From NCBI GenBank assembly GCA_050290145.1, contig JBNKHC010000318.1, forward strand, positions 1-15,334: a DNA stretch of 15,334 nucleotides, in the 5' to 3' direction. Positions 1 through 7,813 of this stretch are shown in pieces. The stretch's first letter is position 1. Each line of letters begins with the position of its first letter. The DNA comes from Pelagibius sp050290145. Its GTDB lineage: Bacteria; Pseudomonadota; Alphaproteobacteria; Kiloniellales; Kiloniellaceae. The position numbers and the translations under genes are program-made. The notes below the pieces were generated by a model. It saw only the letters and a program-made list of their open reading frames with translations, was not told the DNA's origin and ran no database searches.

Positions 1-415
1 GCAGTCTCTCTCCCAGAAGATCGAGGCCAGGCGTGAAGCCGCGCAGGGCGGCATGCAGGAGCGCGAGCAGGCCTTGCGGGCGGCCGACCTCGATCTGGCC
101 CAGCGGCGCGCTTCCCTGTCGCCAGAGGAATACGTCGACGAGCGCAGCAAGCTGGAGGACGAAGGCATCGCCCTGCAGCGCGAAGCTCAGGAACAGCGCC
201 GACAGCTCGACCAGATTTTCAGCCGCGGTATGGGCCAGGTGCAGCAGGTCCTGGTGCAGATTTCCCAGGACATTGCCCGGGAATACAACCTTGACCTGGT
301 CCTGGCCAAGACCACAGTTATTCTTGTCCGCCCAGAGTTCGACTTCACTCAGGAGGCATTGAAGCGGCTCAATGCCCGCCTGACCGACGTGACGCTTCCG
401 GACGAACCGAACTAA
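1..415 (+). CDS. skp: Skp/OmpH-family periplasmic chaperone, 3' part
   Basis: Skp/OmpH proteins are periplasmic trimeric chaperones that hold unfolded outer-membrane proteins on their way to the Bam complex. Only the last 137 codons are in the window (reading frame begins at base 2), so the signal peptide and N-terminal core strands are missing. The visible part is a charged Glu/Gln/Arg-rich helical stretch over roughly the first 95 residues, typical of the Skp coiled-coil tentacles. It is followed by a short return segment containing NLDLVLAKTTVILVRPEFD and then ALKRLNARL, which looks like the closing strand and helix of the family. The gene ends with TAA 9 nt before lpxD. Its position directly upstream of lpxD-fabZ-lpxA is the classic proteobacterial arrangement (bamA-skp-lpxD), which supports the call more than the low-complexity sequence does. 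Identity is confident; the exact start is off-window. Confidence 0.85.
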   Translation, partial: QSLSQKIEARREAAQGGMQEREQALRAADLDLAQRRASLSPEEYVDERSKLEDEGIALQREAQEQRRQLDQIFSRGMGQVQQVLVQISQDIAREYNLDLVLAKTTVILVRPEFDFTQEALKRLNARLTDVTLPDEPN

Positions 416-424
416 AGGTGGCCC

Positions 425-1459
425 ATGGCAGACCGCAGTTTCTTCGATAATGCCGGGCCCTTCACCCTGGATAACCTGGCCGCGATCGCAGAGGCCGAGC
501 TTCAGCCCGGCACCGAGGGCAGCCGCAGCTTCTCCGACGTCGCCCCCCTGGACACGGCGGGCCCGGAGGACGTGAGCTTCCTCGACAACCGCCGCTACCT
601 CGGCCAGTTCGCTGAGAGCAAGGCCGGGGCCTGCATCGTCGATCCCGAATTCGCTGGGCGCGCGCCGGCGGGAATGATCCTGCTGCTCACCAAGCGCCCC
701 TATCGCGGCTACGCCAAGGTCGCTCAGGCCTTTTATCCGGTGCCGCGCCCCACCCCCGGCGTTCACCCCACCGCGGTGGTCGACCCCGGCGCCAGCATCG
801 GCGAGGGGACGGAGATCGGGGCCGGCGTCGTGGTCGGCGCTGGTGCGGAGATCGGCCGCGGCTGCCGGATCGAGGCCAACAGCGTTGTCGGCGAGTCGGT
901 CGCTGTCGGCGACGGCACGGCGATCGGCCCCAACGTGTCCCTGGCCTTCTGCCGCATCGGACGGGCCTGCCAGATCCACGCCGGCGCGCGAATCGGCACC
1001 CGCGGCTTCGGCTTTTCGATGGATCCGGAGGGCTTCGTGGACGTGCCACAGCTGGGCCGCGTACTCATCGAGGACGGGGTCGAAATCGGGGCCAATACGA
1101 CGATCGACCGCGGTGCCGGACCGGACACGGTGATCGGGGCCGGGGCGAAGATTGATAATCTCGTGCAGATCGGGCACAACGTGCGCATCGGGCGCGGTTG
1201 CGTGCTCGTGGCTCAGTCAGGCGTGGCCGGCAGCACGGTCCTGCAGGATTTTGTCGCCGTTGCCGCACAGGCAGGCATCTCAGGCCACCTGAAGGTCGGG
1301 GCCGGTGCCCAGATCGGAGCGAAAGCCGGGGTGATGCGCGACATTCCCAGTGGGATGACGGTCCTGGGCAGTCCTGCGCGGCCGGTCCGGGAATTTTTCC
1401 GGCTTGTCGCCCTGTGGGAGCGCCAGTTGAAGGCAAGAGGTAAGAAGAAGGATGAATAA
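425..1459 (+). CDS. lpxD: UDP-3-O-(3-hydroxyacyl)glucosamine N-acyltransferase LpxD
   Basis: LpxD transfers a 3-hydroxyacyl chain from ACP to the 2-amino group of UDP-3-O-acylglucosamine, the third step of lipid A synthesis, in the cytoplasm. The 344-residue product matches the usual length (E. coli 341). Residues 1-105 form the uridine-binding N-terminal domain with the pattern SFLDNRRYLGQF. Residues 112-315 are hexapeptide repeats (I/V-G-x-G-x-x) that build the left-handed beta helix of the homotrimer. His251 in QIGHNVRIG aligns by eye with the catalytic His239 of E. coli, and His288 in GISGH with its second conserved His. The ATG is preceded by AAGGTGG at a good ribosome-binding distance. 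The 3' end overlaps fabZ by 8 nt. The C-terminal Lys-rich codons double as the purine-rich ribosome-binding sequence for fabZ. Confidence 0.97.
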   Translation: MADRSFFDNAGPFTLDNLAAIAEAELQPGTEGSRSFSDVAPLDTAGPEDVSFLDNRRYLGQFAESKAGACIVDPEFAGRAPAGMILLLTKRPYRGYAKVAQAFYPVPRPTPGVHPTAVVDPGASIGEGTEIGAGVVVGAGAEIGRGCRIEANSVVGESVAVGDGTAIGPNVSLAFCRIGRACQIHAGARIGTRGFGFSMDPEGFVDVPQLGRVLIEDGVEIGANTTIDRGAGPDTVIGAGAKIDNLVQIGHNVRIGRGCVLVAQSGVAGSTVLQDFVAVAAQAGISGHLKVGAGAQIGAKAGVMRDIPSGMTVLGSPARPVREFFRLVALWERQLKARGKKKDE

Positions 1460-1922
1460 AGAGACCTCAGTGCAGGAAGAAAGCGGCTCGCTGAACGTCC
1501 ATGACATCATGGCGCTGCTGCCGCACCGCTACCCGTTCCTCATGATCGACCGGGTGGAGGATATCGTCCTCGGCGAGAGCGCGACGGGAATCAAGAACGT
1601 CACCATCAACGAGCCTTTCTTCCAGGGGCACTTCCCCGAACAGGCAGTGATGCCGGGGGTCCTGCTGGTCGAGGCCATGGCGCAGACCGCGGCGGCCCTG
1701 GTGATGCATACCCTGGGGAAGGAGGCCCACGGCAAGCTGGTCTACTTCATGACCATCGACGAAGCGCGCTTCCGCAAACCGGTGGTGCCCGGCGATACCG
1801 TTCGCATCCAGGTGACGCGCATTCAGAACCGCCGCAACGTCTGGAAGTTCAAGGGCGAGGCGCTGGTCGACGGCACCCTCGTGGCCAATGCCAGCTACTC
1901 CGCCATGATCGTGGGATACTGA
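1452..1922 (+). CDS. fabZ: (3R)-hydroxyacyl-ACP dehydratase FabZ
   Basis: FabZ dehydrates 3-hydroxyacyl-ACP to trans-2-enoyl-ACP in type II fatty-acid elongation, so it competes with LpxA and LpxD for their donor. The 156-residue product has a single hot-dog fold. LLPHRYPFLMIDRV is at residues 22-35, and the catalytic pair is His60 (QGHFPEQ) and Glu74 (LLVEAMAQ). The signature reads GHFPEQAVMPGV, where Ala replaces the Pro usually seen in GHFPxxPVMPGV; the catalytic residues are intact. DEARFRKPVVPGD, the usual second motif, is present further on. The start overlaps the lpxD end by 8 nt and is preceded by AAGAAGG. The TGA stop shares one base with the lpxA ATG (TGATG). Placement inside the lpx cluster is standard for proteobacteria. 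Confidence 0.97.
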   Translation: MNKETSVQEESGSLNVHDIMALLPHRYPFLMIDRVEDIVLGESATGIKNVTINEPFFQGHFPEQAVMPGVLLVEAMAQTAAALVMHTLGKEAHGKLVYFMTIDEARFRKPVVPGDTVRIQVTRIQNRRNVWKFKGEALVDGTLVANASYSAMIVGY

Positions 1923-2713
1923 TGTCGGAAGTCCACCCGACAGCCATCGTCGACTCAGGCGCGAAGATCGCGGACGGCTGTTTCATCGGTCCTTACTGCG
2001 TCATCGGCCCCCACGTGACCCTGGGTGAAGGGGTGCGTCTGCACAGCCACGTGGTCATCGATGGGCGCACCTCCGTGGGTGCGCGCACGCAGATCTATCC
2101 CTTTTCCTCCATCGGCCAGCCGCCGCAGGACCTGAAGTACAAGGGCGAGCCGTCGGAACTCCACATCGGCACGGACAACGTGATCCGTGAGCATGTGACC
2201 ATGAACCCCGGCACCGAAGGCGGCGGCATGGTGACCGAAATCGGCAACGGCTGCCTCTTCATGCCGGGCAGCCATGTCGCCCACGACTGTCGCCTCGGCA
2301 ACGGCGTGATCATGGCCAACAACGCGACGCTGGCCGGCCACGTGGTGTTGGAGGACTACGTCATCATGGGCGGTCTCTCCGGCGCGCAGCAGTTCGTGCG
2401 CGTCGGCCGCAATGCCATCATCGGCGCCATGGCCGGCGCCAAGAGCGACGTCATTCCCTTCGGCATGGTCATGGGCCGGCCCGGCATCCTGGCCGGGCTC
2501 AACCTCGTGGGCCTCAAGCGCGCCGGCGTGGACGGCAAGGAAATCCAGGTGCTGATGAAGGCCTACGACCACCTCTTTGGCGCGCGTGGCACCTTCGCTG
2601 AGCGTATCGACGCCGTGGCCGACCAGTACGGCGGCCAGGAAACGATCGACGTCCTGGTCGGCTTTCTGCGCGCGGAAACCTCACGCCCCATCCTGCAGCC
2701 GGAAGAAGACTGA
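1922..2713 (+). CDS. lpxA: UDP-N-acetylglucosamine O-acyltransferase LpxA
   Basis: LpxA starts lipid A synthesis by moving a 3-hydroxyacyl chain from ACP to the 3-OH of UDP-GlcNAc. The 263-residue product has a left-handed beta-helix domain over about residues 1-185 and a helical C-terminus. Conserved segments are SIGQPPQDLKYKGEPSEL, IREHVTMNPGT, VAHDCRLGN and MANNATLAGH. His121 aligns with catalytic His125 of E. coli, and His140 with His144. Two positions differ from E. coli: Gln156 in place of His160 (GLSGAQQF versus GMTAVHQF), and Ala169 in place of Gly173, the acyl-chain 'hydrocarbon ruler'. These alignments are by eye without gaps. They suggest an altered acyl pocket but do not put the function in doubt. 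The gene overlaps fabZ and lpxI by one base each. No gnnA/gnnB-type genes for a diamino-sugar acceptor lie nearby. Confidence 0.97.
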   Translation: MSEVHPTAIVDSGAKIADGCFIGPYCVIGPHVTLGEGVRLHSHVVIDGRTSVGARTQIYPFSSIGQPPQDLKYKGEPSELHIGTDNVIREHVTMNPGTEGGGMVTEIGNGCLFMPGSHVAHDCRLGNGVIMANNATLAGHVVLEDYVIMGGLSGAQQFVRVGRNAIIGAMAGAKSDVIPFGMVMGRPGILAGLNLVGLKRAGVDGKEIQVLMKAYDHLFGARGTFAERIDAVADQYGGQETIDVLVGFLRAETSRPILQPEED

Positions 2714-3555
2714 TGGTCGGGCCGCTCGGTATCGTTGCCGGCGGCGGGTCCCTCCCACGCCGGCTGGTTGAGGTCTGTCAGGCCAGCGGCCGTGGCGCTT
2801 TCGTCATCGCCATCGAGAACCATACCGACCCGGCCACCGTGGAGGGCGCCAACCACCTCTGGATCCGCATGGGCCAGAGCGAGAAGGCGGTGCAGGCCCT
2901 GAAAGAAGCCGGCGTCAAGGACCTGGTCCTGGTCGGCGCCGTCAAGCGGCCGAGCATGACCGAGCTGCGCCCCGACCGGAAGACCTTCAAGTTTCTCGCC
3001 AAGATCGGCTTCAACAGCCTGGGCGACGACGGTCTGCTGGGGGCCGTGGTGAAGGGCCTGGAAGACGAGGGCTTCACCCTGCGCGGGATCGAGGAGTTCG
3101 TGCACGACCTGCTGGCCGCCGAAGGCTGCTTCGGGCGCAACGAGCCCGATGAGACCGCCTGGCGCGACATCCAGCGCGGCATCGAGGTGGTGCGGGCCAT
3201 GGGCGCGGCCGATGTCGGCCAGGCCACGGTCATCCAGGACGGCCTGGTCCTGGGCGTCGAGGCCCTGGAGGGGACGGACGCCCTGCTGGCGCGCTGCGGG
3301 CCTCTGCGCCGCGCCGGCCCCGGCGGGGTCCTGGTGAAGCTCAGCAAGCCCGGGCAGGAACGCCGGGCGGACCTGCCGACCATCGGCGTGAAGACGGTGG
3401 AGGGCGCCGCCGCCGCCGGGCTGCGCGGCATCGCCGTGGAAGCGGGCGGCACCCTCGTGGTCGACCTGCCCGCCGTCGTCGCGGCCGCAGACCGCAACGG
3501 CCTCTTCATCATCGGCATCAGCCGCGAAGCGGCGGCGGGCGCCGCCGCCGGATGA
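2713..3555 (+). CDS. lpxI: UDP-2,3-diacylglucosamine pyrophosphatase LpxI (DUF1009 family)
   Basis: LpxI hydrolyses UDP-2,3-diacylglucosamine to lipid X (2,3-diacylglucosamine 1-phosphate) and UMP. It replaces LpxH in alphaproteobacteria and some other lineages and is not homologous to it. The 280-residue product starts with a Gly-rich strand-loop, PLGIVAGGGSLPRRL (residues 4-18). It carries the family segments LVLVGAVKRPS (71-81), QATVIQDGLVLGVEALEGTDALL (170-192), and LVKLSKPGQERRADLPTIGVKTVE (207-230). Asp220 in the DLPTIG segment is the likely counterpart of the essential Asp described for the Caulobacter enzyme; this is inferred from motif position, not from an alignment. The common PGQD is PGQE here. 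The ATG shares one base with the lpxA stop, and the TGA overlaps the lpxB ATG in an ATGA junction. No lpxH is seen in the window. Confidence 0.94.
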   Translation: MVGPLGIVAGGGSLPRRLVEVCQASGRGAFVIAIENHTDPATVEGANHLWIRMGQSEKAVQALKEAGVKDLVLVGAVKRPSMTELRPDRKTFKFLAKIGFNSLGDDGLLGAVVKGLEDEGFTLRGIEEFVHDLLAAEGCFGRNEPDETAWRDIQRGIEVVRAMGAADVGQATVIQDGLVLGVEALEGTDALLARCGPLRRAGPGGVLVKLSKPGQERRADLPTIGVKTVEGAAAAGLRGIAVEAGGTLVVDLPAVVAAADRNGLFIIGISREAAAGAAAG

Positions 3556-4724
3556 GGACCCCCGCCAATTCGGGCGCGGGGCAGGGGGAAGGGCCGCTGA
3601 TCTTCCTCATCGCCGGCGAACCCTCCGGCGACCTCCTGGGCGCGCGCCTCATGGCGGCCCTGCGCGAGGAGACCGGCGGGCGCGTCCGCTTCGCCGGCAT
3701 CGGCGGCGAAGCCATGACGGCGGCGGGGCTGCAGAGCCGCTTTCCGATCCATGAGCTGGCAGTGATGGGCTTCATCGAAGTGCTGCCGCACCTCTTCACC
3801 ATCCTCAGGCGCATGCGCGAAACCGTCGCCGCGGTGAAGAAACTGCGCCCCGATGCCGTGGTCACCATCGACTCGCCGAGCTTCACCCTGGAGATCGCCG
3901 GGCGCCTGAAGGGGCAGGGCATCCCCCTGATCCACTACGTGGCGCCGCAGGTCTGGGCCTGGAAGGCCTGGCGCGCGAAGTCGGTCGCCCGCTATCTGGA
4001 CCACCTGCTGGCGCTGCTGCCCTTCGAGCCGCCTTATTTCGAGCGTCACGACCTGCCCACGCACTTCGTCGGCCATCCTGTGGTCGAGGCCCGGTCCGCG
4101 GCGCAGAGCGGCAATGGCGCCCAGGATCTCTGCCTGGCGGTACTGCCGGGCAGCCGCAAGGGCGAGGTGGCGAAGCTGCTGCCGGTCTTCGCCGAGGTCG
4201 TACGCGCCCTGGCGGCGAGGCATCCTGACCTGCGGGTGGTGATCCCCACAGTGGAGACCGTGGCCGAGGTGGTGCGGGAGAAGGTGCGGGACTGGCCGGT
4301 CCCGGTCGCGGTGGTGCGCGGCGCCGAGGCCAAGGCCGAGGCCTTCGGCGAGGCTACGGCGGCCCTGGCGGCCTCCGGCACGGTGGCCCTGGAACTGGGC
4401 GTGGCCGGGGTGCCGACGGTGGTGGCCTACCGCTTCGCCGGCATCGTCGGGCTGCTGTCGCCCTCGCTGCTGCGGGTGCCCTTCGTCAGCCTGGTAAACC
4501 TGATCGCCGGGCGCGAGGTGCAGCCGGAGTTCCTGCAGCGCCGCTGCCGGGCGTCGGAGATCCTGCCGGCGGTGGAGCGCCTGCTGAGCGATCCTGCGGC
4601 CCGTGCCGCCCAACGCGAAGGCTGCCGCGGCGTGGTCGAGGCGCTGACCCCGCCGGAGGGCAGTCCCAGCCGCGCCGCCGCCCGGCGCATCCTGGCCTGC
4701 CTGAAGGACCAGGCCGCAAGCTGA
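3552..4724 (+). CDS. lpxB: Lipid-A-disaccharide synthase LpxB
   Basis: LpxB is a peripheral-membrane GT19 glycosyltransferase that condenses UDP-2,3-diacylglucosamine with lipid X to give the beta-1,6 tetra-acylated disaccharide. The 390-residue product is the usual length. Motifs in order are AGEPSGD (21-27), TIDSPSF with Asp107 at the place of the catalytic Asp of E. coli LpxB (105-111), HYVAPQVWAWKAWR (128-141), VGHPVVE (173-179), LPGSRKGEV (198-206, nucleotide-binding loop), ASGTVALE (274-281) and PEFLQ (325-329). The first ~14 residues (Gly/Ala/Pro-rich) are an extension before the core begins at PLIFLIAGEPSGD. The ATG lies in an ATGA overlap with lpxI. This is the last gene of the run. 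The hairpin downstream is followed by a T tract only on the opposite strand, so it serves gltA better than this operon. Confidence 0.97.
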   Translation: MRTPANSGAGQGEGPLIFLIAGEPSGDLLGARLMAALREETGGRVRFAGIGGEAMTAAGLQSRFPIHELAVMGFIEVLPHLFTILRRMRETVAAVKKLRPDAVVTIDSPSFTLEIAGRLKGQGIPLIHYVAPQVWAWKAWRAKSVARYLDHLLALLPFEPPYFERHDLPTHFVGHPVVEARSAAQSGNGAQDLCLAVLPGSRKGEVAKLLPVFAEVVRALAARHPDLRVVIPTVETVAEVVREKVRDWPVPVAVVRGAEAKAEAFGEATAALAASGTVALELGVAGVPTVVAYRFAGIVGLLSPSLLRVPFVSLVNLIAGREVQPEFLQRRCRASEILPAVERLLSDPAARAAQREGCRGVVEALTPPEGSPSRAAARRILACLKDQAAS

Positions 4725-4726
4725 CA

Positions 4727-4760
4727 AGAAAAAGGGCGCCGCTGCTCTTGCAGGGCGCCC
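4727..4760 (-). terminator. Intrinsic terminator of gltA, possibly partly bidirectional
   Basis: A perfect 7-bp GC stem (4734-4740 GGGCGCC paired with 4754-4760 GGCGCCC, 13-nt loop) lies 24 nt past the gltA stop. Read on the minus strand, the stem is followed at once by TTTTTCTT, a classic intrinsic terminator. On the plus strand the stem is followed by the poor tract CTTGCTTGG, so termination of the lpx operon here would be weak or would need another mechanism. Confidence 0.8.
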
Positions 4761-4783
4761 CTTGCTTGGTCCTTTGCGGCCGC

Positions 4784-6097
<1,314 letters not shown>

Positions 6098-6151
6098 AGT
6101 CCCATCCTCAACTGGAAATGCCCCGCAGGCGGGTGCCCAATGTTGGCCGCG

Positions 6152-6180
6152 AGCATAGAGAATCCGACCGATTCAATCAA
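6152..6180 (-). promoter_or_regulatory. Candidate sigma-70 promoter of gltA
   Basis: On the minus strand, TTGATT (6180-6175) and TATGCT (6157-6152) are separated by exactly 17 bp. Each hexamer matches 4 of 6 consensus positions. The site lies in the gltX-gltA gap and predicts a leader of about 45-50 nt before the gltA ATG. The spacing is ideal, but the hexamers are moderate and no mapping data exist. Read-through from gltX is also possible because I see no terminator after gltX. Confidence 0.5.
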
Positions 6181-6203
6181 TTGCCGCGGCGCAACATAGA
6201 GCG

Positions 6204-7625
6204 CTAGAAAGAAGTGCTCTGATCGGCGATCCGGGCCAGGGATTCTTCTCGCCCGAGGATCGCAGCAACCTCGAAAATCCCCGGCGAAACATTCGATCCA
6301 CTGAGCGCGGCGCGCAACGGCTGGGCAACGTCGCCCAGCTTGCAGCCCTCGCTCTCCGCAAGGGCGCGGACCGCCGCCTCGACGGCATCCTCGCTCCACT
6401 CAGGCAACTGGCTCAGGCTGGCATGCAGGCGGCCCAGGAGAGCGCGCGCTTCAGGCTTGAGGATCTTTTCCGCTTTGGGTGTCAGTGTCAGCGGCCGATC
6501 GATAACGTAAAATACCGCGTTTTCAGCTAGTTCGACAAGATTTTTCGCCCGTGCCTTGAGGCCATCCATGCCTGCGGCAAGGCGTTCCCGGGCCAGGTCC
6601 GACAGTGGTCGTCCGAGGCCCTGTTCCAGGCGCGGCACCAGCAGTTCCACCAGGCGGTCCGAGGCCGCCTCGCGCAGGTAGTGGCCGTTGAGGCTCTCGA
6701 GCTTCACGAAGTCGAAGCGAGCCGCCGACTTGCCGACCCCGTCCAGGTCGAACCACTCGATCGCCCGCTCGGTGGAGATGATCTCGTCGTCGCCGTGGCC
6801 CCAGCCGAGGCGCAGCAGGTAGTTGCGCAGGGCCTCCGGCAGATAGCCCATGTCCCGGTAGGCATCGACCCCCAGGGCGCCGTGGCGCTTGGACAGCTTG
6901 GCCCCGTCGGGGCCGTGGATCAGCGGGATGTGGGCGAACAGCGGCGGCTCCCAGTCCAGGGCCCGGTAGAGCTGGGTCTGGCGAAAGGCGTTGGTCAGGT
7001 GGTCATCGCCGCGGATGACGTGGGTGACGCCCATGTCGTGGTCGTCGACCACCACCGAAAGCATGTAGGTCGGGGTGCCGTCGGCGCGCAGCAGGATCAT
7101 GTCGTCCAGCTGGTCGTTGCGCACGGTGACCTCGCCCTGCACCAGGTCGGCGATCGCCGTCTCGCCGTCCTGCGGCATCTTCAGGCGCACCACCGGGTCG
7201 ATGCCGGCCGGCGCCTCGGAAGGATCGCGGTCGCGCCAGCGCCCGTCGTAGCGCATCGGCCGGCCCTCGGCCCGCGCCGTAGCGCGCATCTCCTCCAGCT
7301 CCTCCGGCGAGCAGTAGCAGTGATAGGCGCGGCCCTTGGCCAGCAGGTCGCGCGCCAGCTCCGCGTGCCGCTCGGCGCGGGCGAACTGGTAGACGATCTC
7401 CCCGTCGTGATCGAGGCCCAGCCAGTCCAGGCCGTCGAGGATCGCGTCGATGGCCTCCTGGGTGGAGCGCTTGCGGTCAGTGTCTTCAATGCGCAGGCGG
7501 AACTGCCCGCCGTGGTGGCGGGCGAAGAGCCAGTTGAAGAGCGCGGTACGGGCGCCACCGATGTGCAGGAAGCCGGTGGGCGAGGGCGCAAAGCGCGTCA
7601 CGACGGAACTGGTGTCGGTGGTCAT
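6204..7625 (-). CDS. gltX: Glutamyl-tRNA synthetase (class I, catalytic GluRS)
   Basis: GltX charges tRNA-Glu (and in many alphaproteobacteria also tRNA-Gln, for later amidation by GatCAB). The 473-residue product has the Rossmann catalytic core with TRFAPSPTGFLHIGGARTAL, where HIGG (residues 21-24) is the HIGH-type motif. It also has IEDTD, the insertion CYCSPEELEEMR, the GDDHLTNAFRQ segment, and KLSKRHG (243-249), the KMSKS loop. A helical anticodon-binding C-terminus follows. In the zinc-type insertion, Cys103 and Cys105 remain, but the downstream pair seen in E. coli (Cys-x-His) is Trp130 and Asp132 (YDGRWRD), so a complete zinc site is unlikely. I chose the ATG at 7625; an in-frame GTG lies immediately upstream at 7628. 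Many alphaproteobacteria carry two gltX paralogues, so it may not be the only one in the genome. Confidence 0.96.
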   Translation of the reverse strand: MTTDTSSVVTRFAPSPTGFLHIGGARTALFNWLFARHHGGQFRLRIEDTDRKRSTQEAIDAILDGLDWLGLDHDGEIVYQFARAERHAELARDLLAKGRAYHCYCSPEELEEMRATARAEGRPMRYDGRWRDRDPSEAPAGIDPVVRLKMPQDGETAIADLVQGEVTVRNDQLDDMILLRADGTPTYMLSVVVDDHDMGVTHVIRGDDHLTNAFRQTQLYRALDWEPPLFAHIPLIHGPDGAKLSKRHGALGVDAYRDMGYLPEALRNYLLRLGWGHGDDEIISTERAIEWFDLDGVGKSAARFDFVKLESLNGHYLREAASDRLVELLVPRLEQGLGRPLSDLARERLAAGMDGLKARAKNLVELAENAVFYVIDRPLTLTPKAEKILKPEARALLGRLHASLSQLPEWSEDAVEAAVRALAESEGCKLGDVAQPLRAALSGSNVSPGIFEVAAILGREESLARIADQSTSF

Positions 7626-7740
7626 CACTCAATCGCTTGCTGGAAACGGGAACTGGAGGCGGGGGACCCGTGCCGGTCCCCTGGAAACCGGGATGGCGGG
7701 GTTTACCACAGCCGGGGGAAGCTCGGCAAACCGCCGCTGC

Positions 7741-7800
7741 TCTTCTTTTGCGCGTGTTATACAGACATTACAATCGCTAAAGTTATAAGAAGGATCTGAC
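7741..7800. promoter_or_regulatory. AT-richer divergent promoter region between gltX and comEC
   Basis: gltX and comEC are divergently transcribed from a ~190-bp gap whose part nearest comEC is much richer in A/T than the genes around it. A plus-strand TATAAG (7784-7789, 5 of 6 matches to the -10 consensus) lies 24 nt before the comEC ATG, but no good -35 stands at 16-18 bp. A minus-strand TATAAC (7761-7756) could serve gltX, again without a convincing -35. A GGGGGAA stretch (7801-7807) precedes the comEC ATG as a possible ribosome-binding site. The rest of the gap shows nothing specific. Confidence 0.3.
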
Positions 7801-7813
7801 GGGGGAAACCGCG

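Noticed and set aside
6120..6150. A hairpin (CCCG-CCTG-CGGG) in the gltA leader as a regulatory element
   Set aside because: Only four base pairs with a GC-rich loop; this is expected by chance at this GC content.
7626..7628. GTG start for gltX one codon upstream of the chosen ATG
   Set aside because: The ribosome-binding signal is weak for both. ATG is preferred by default, and the difference is one residue with no effect on function.
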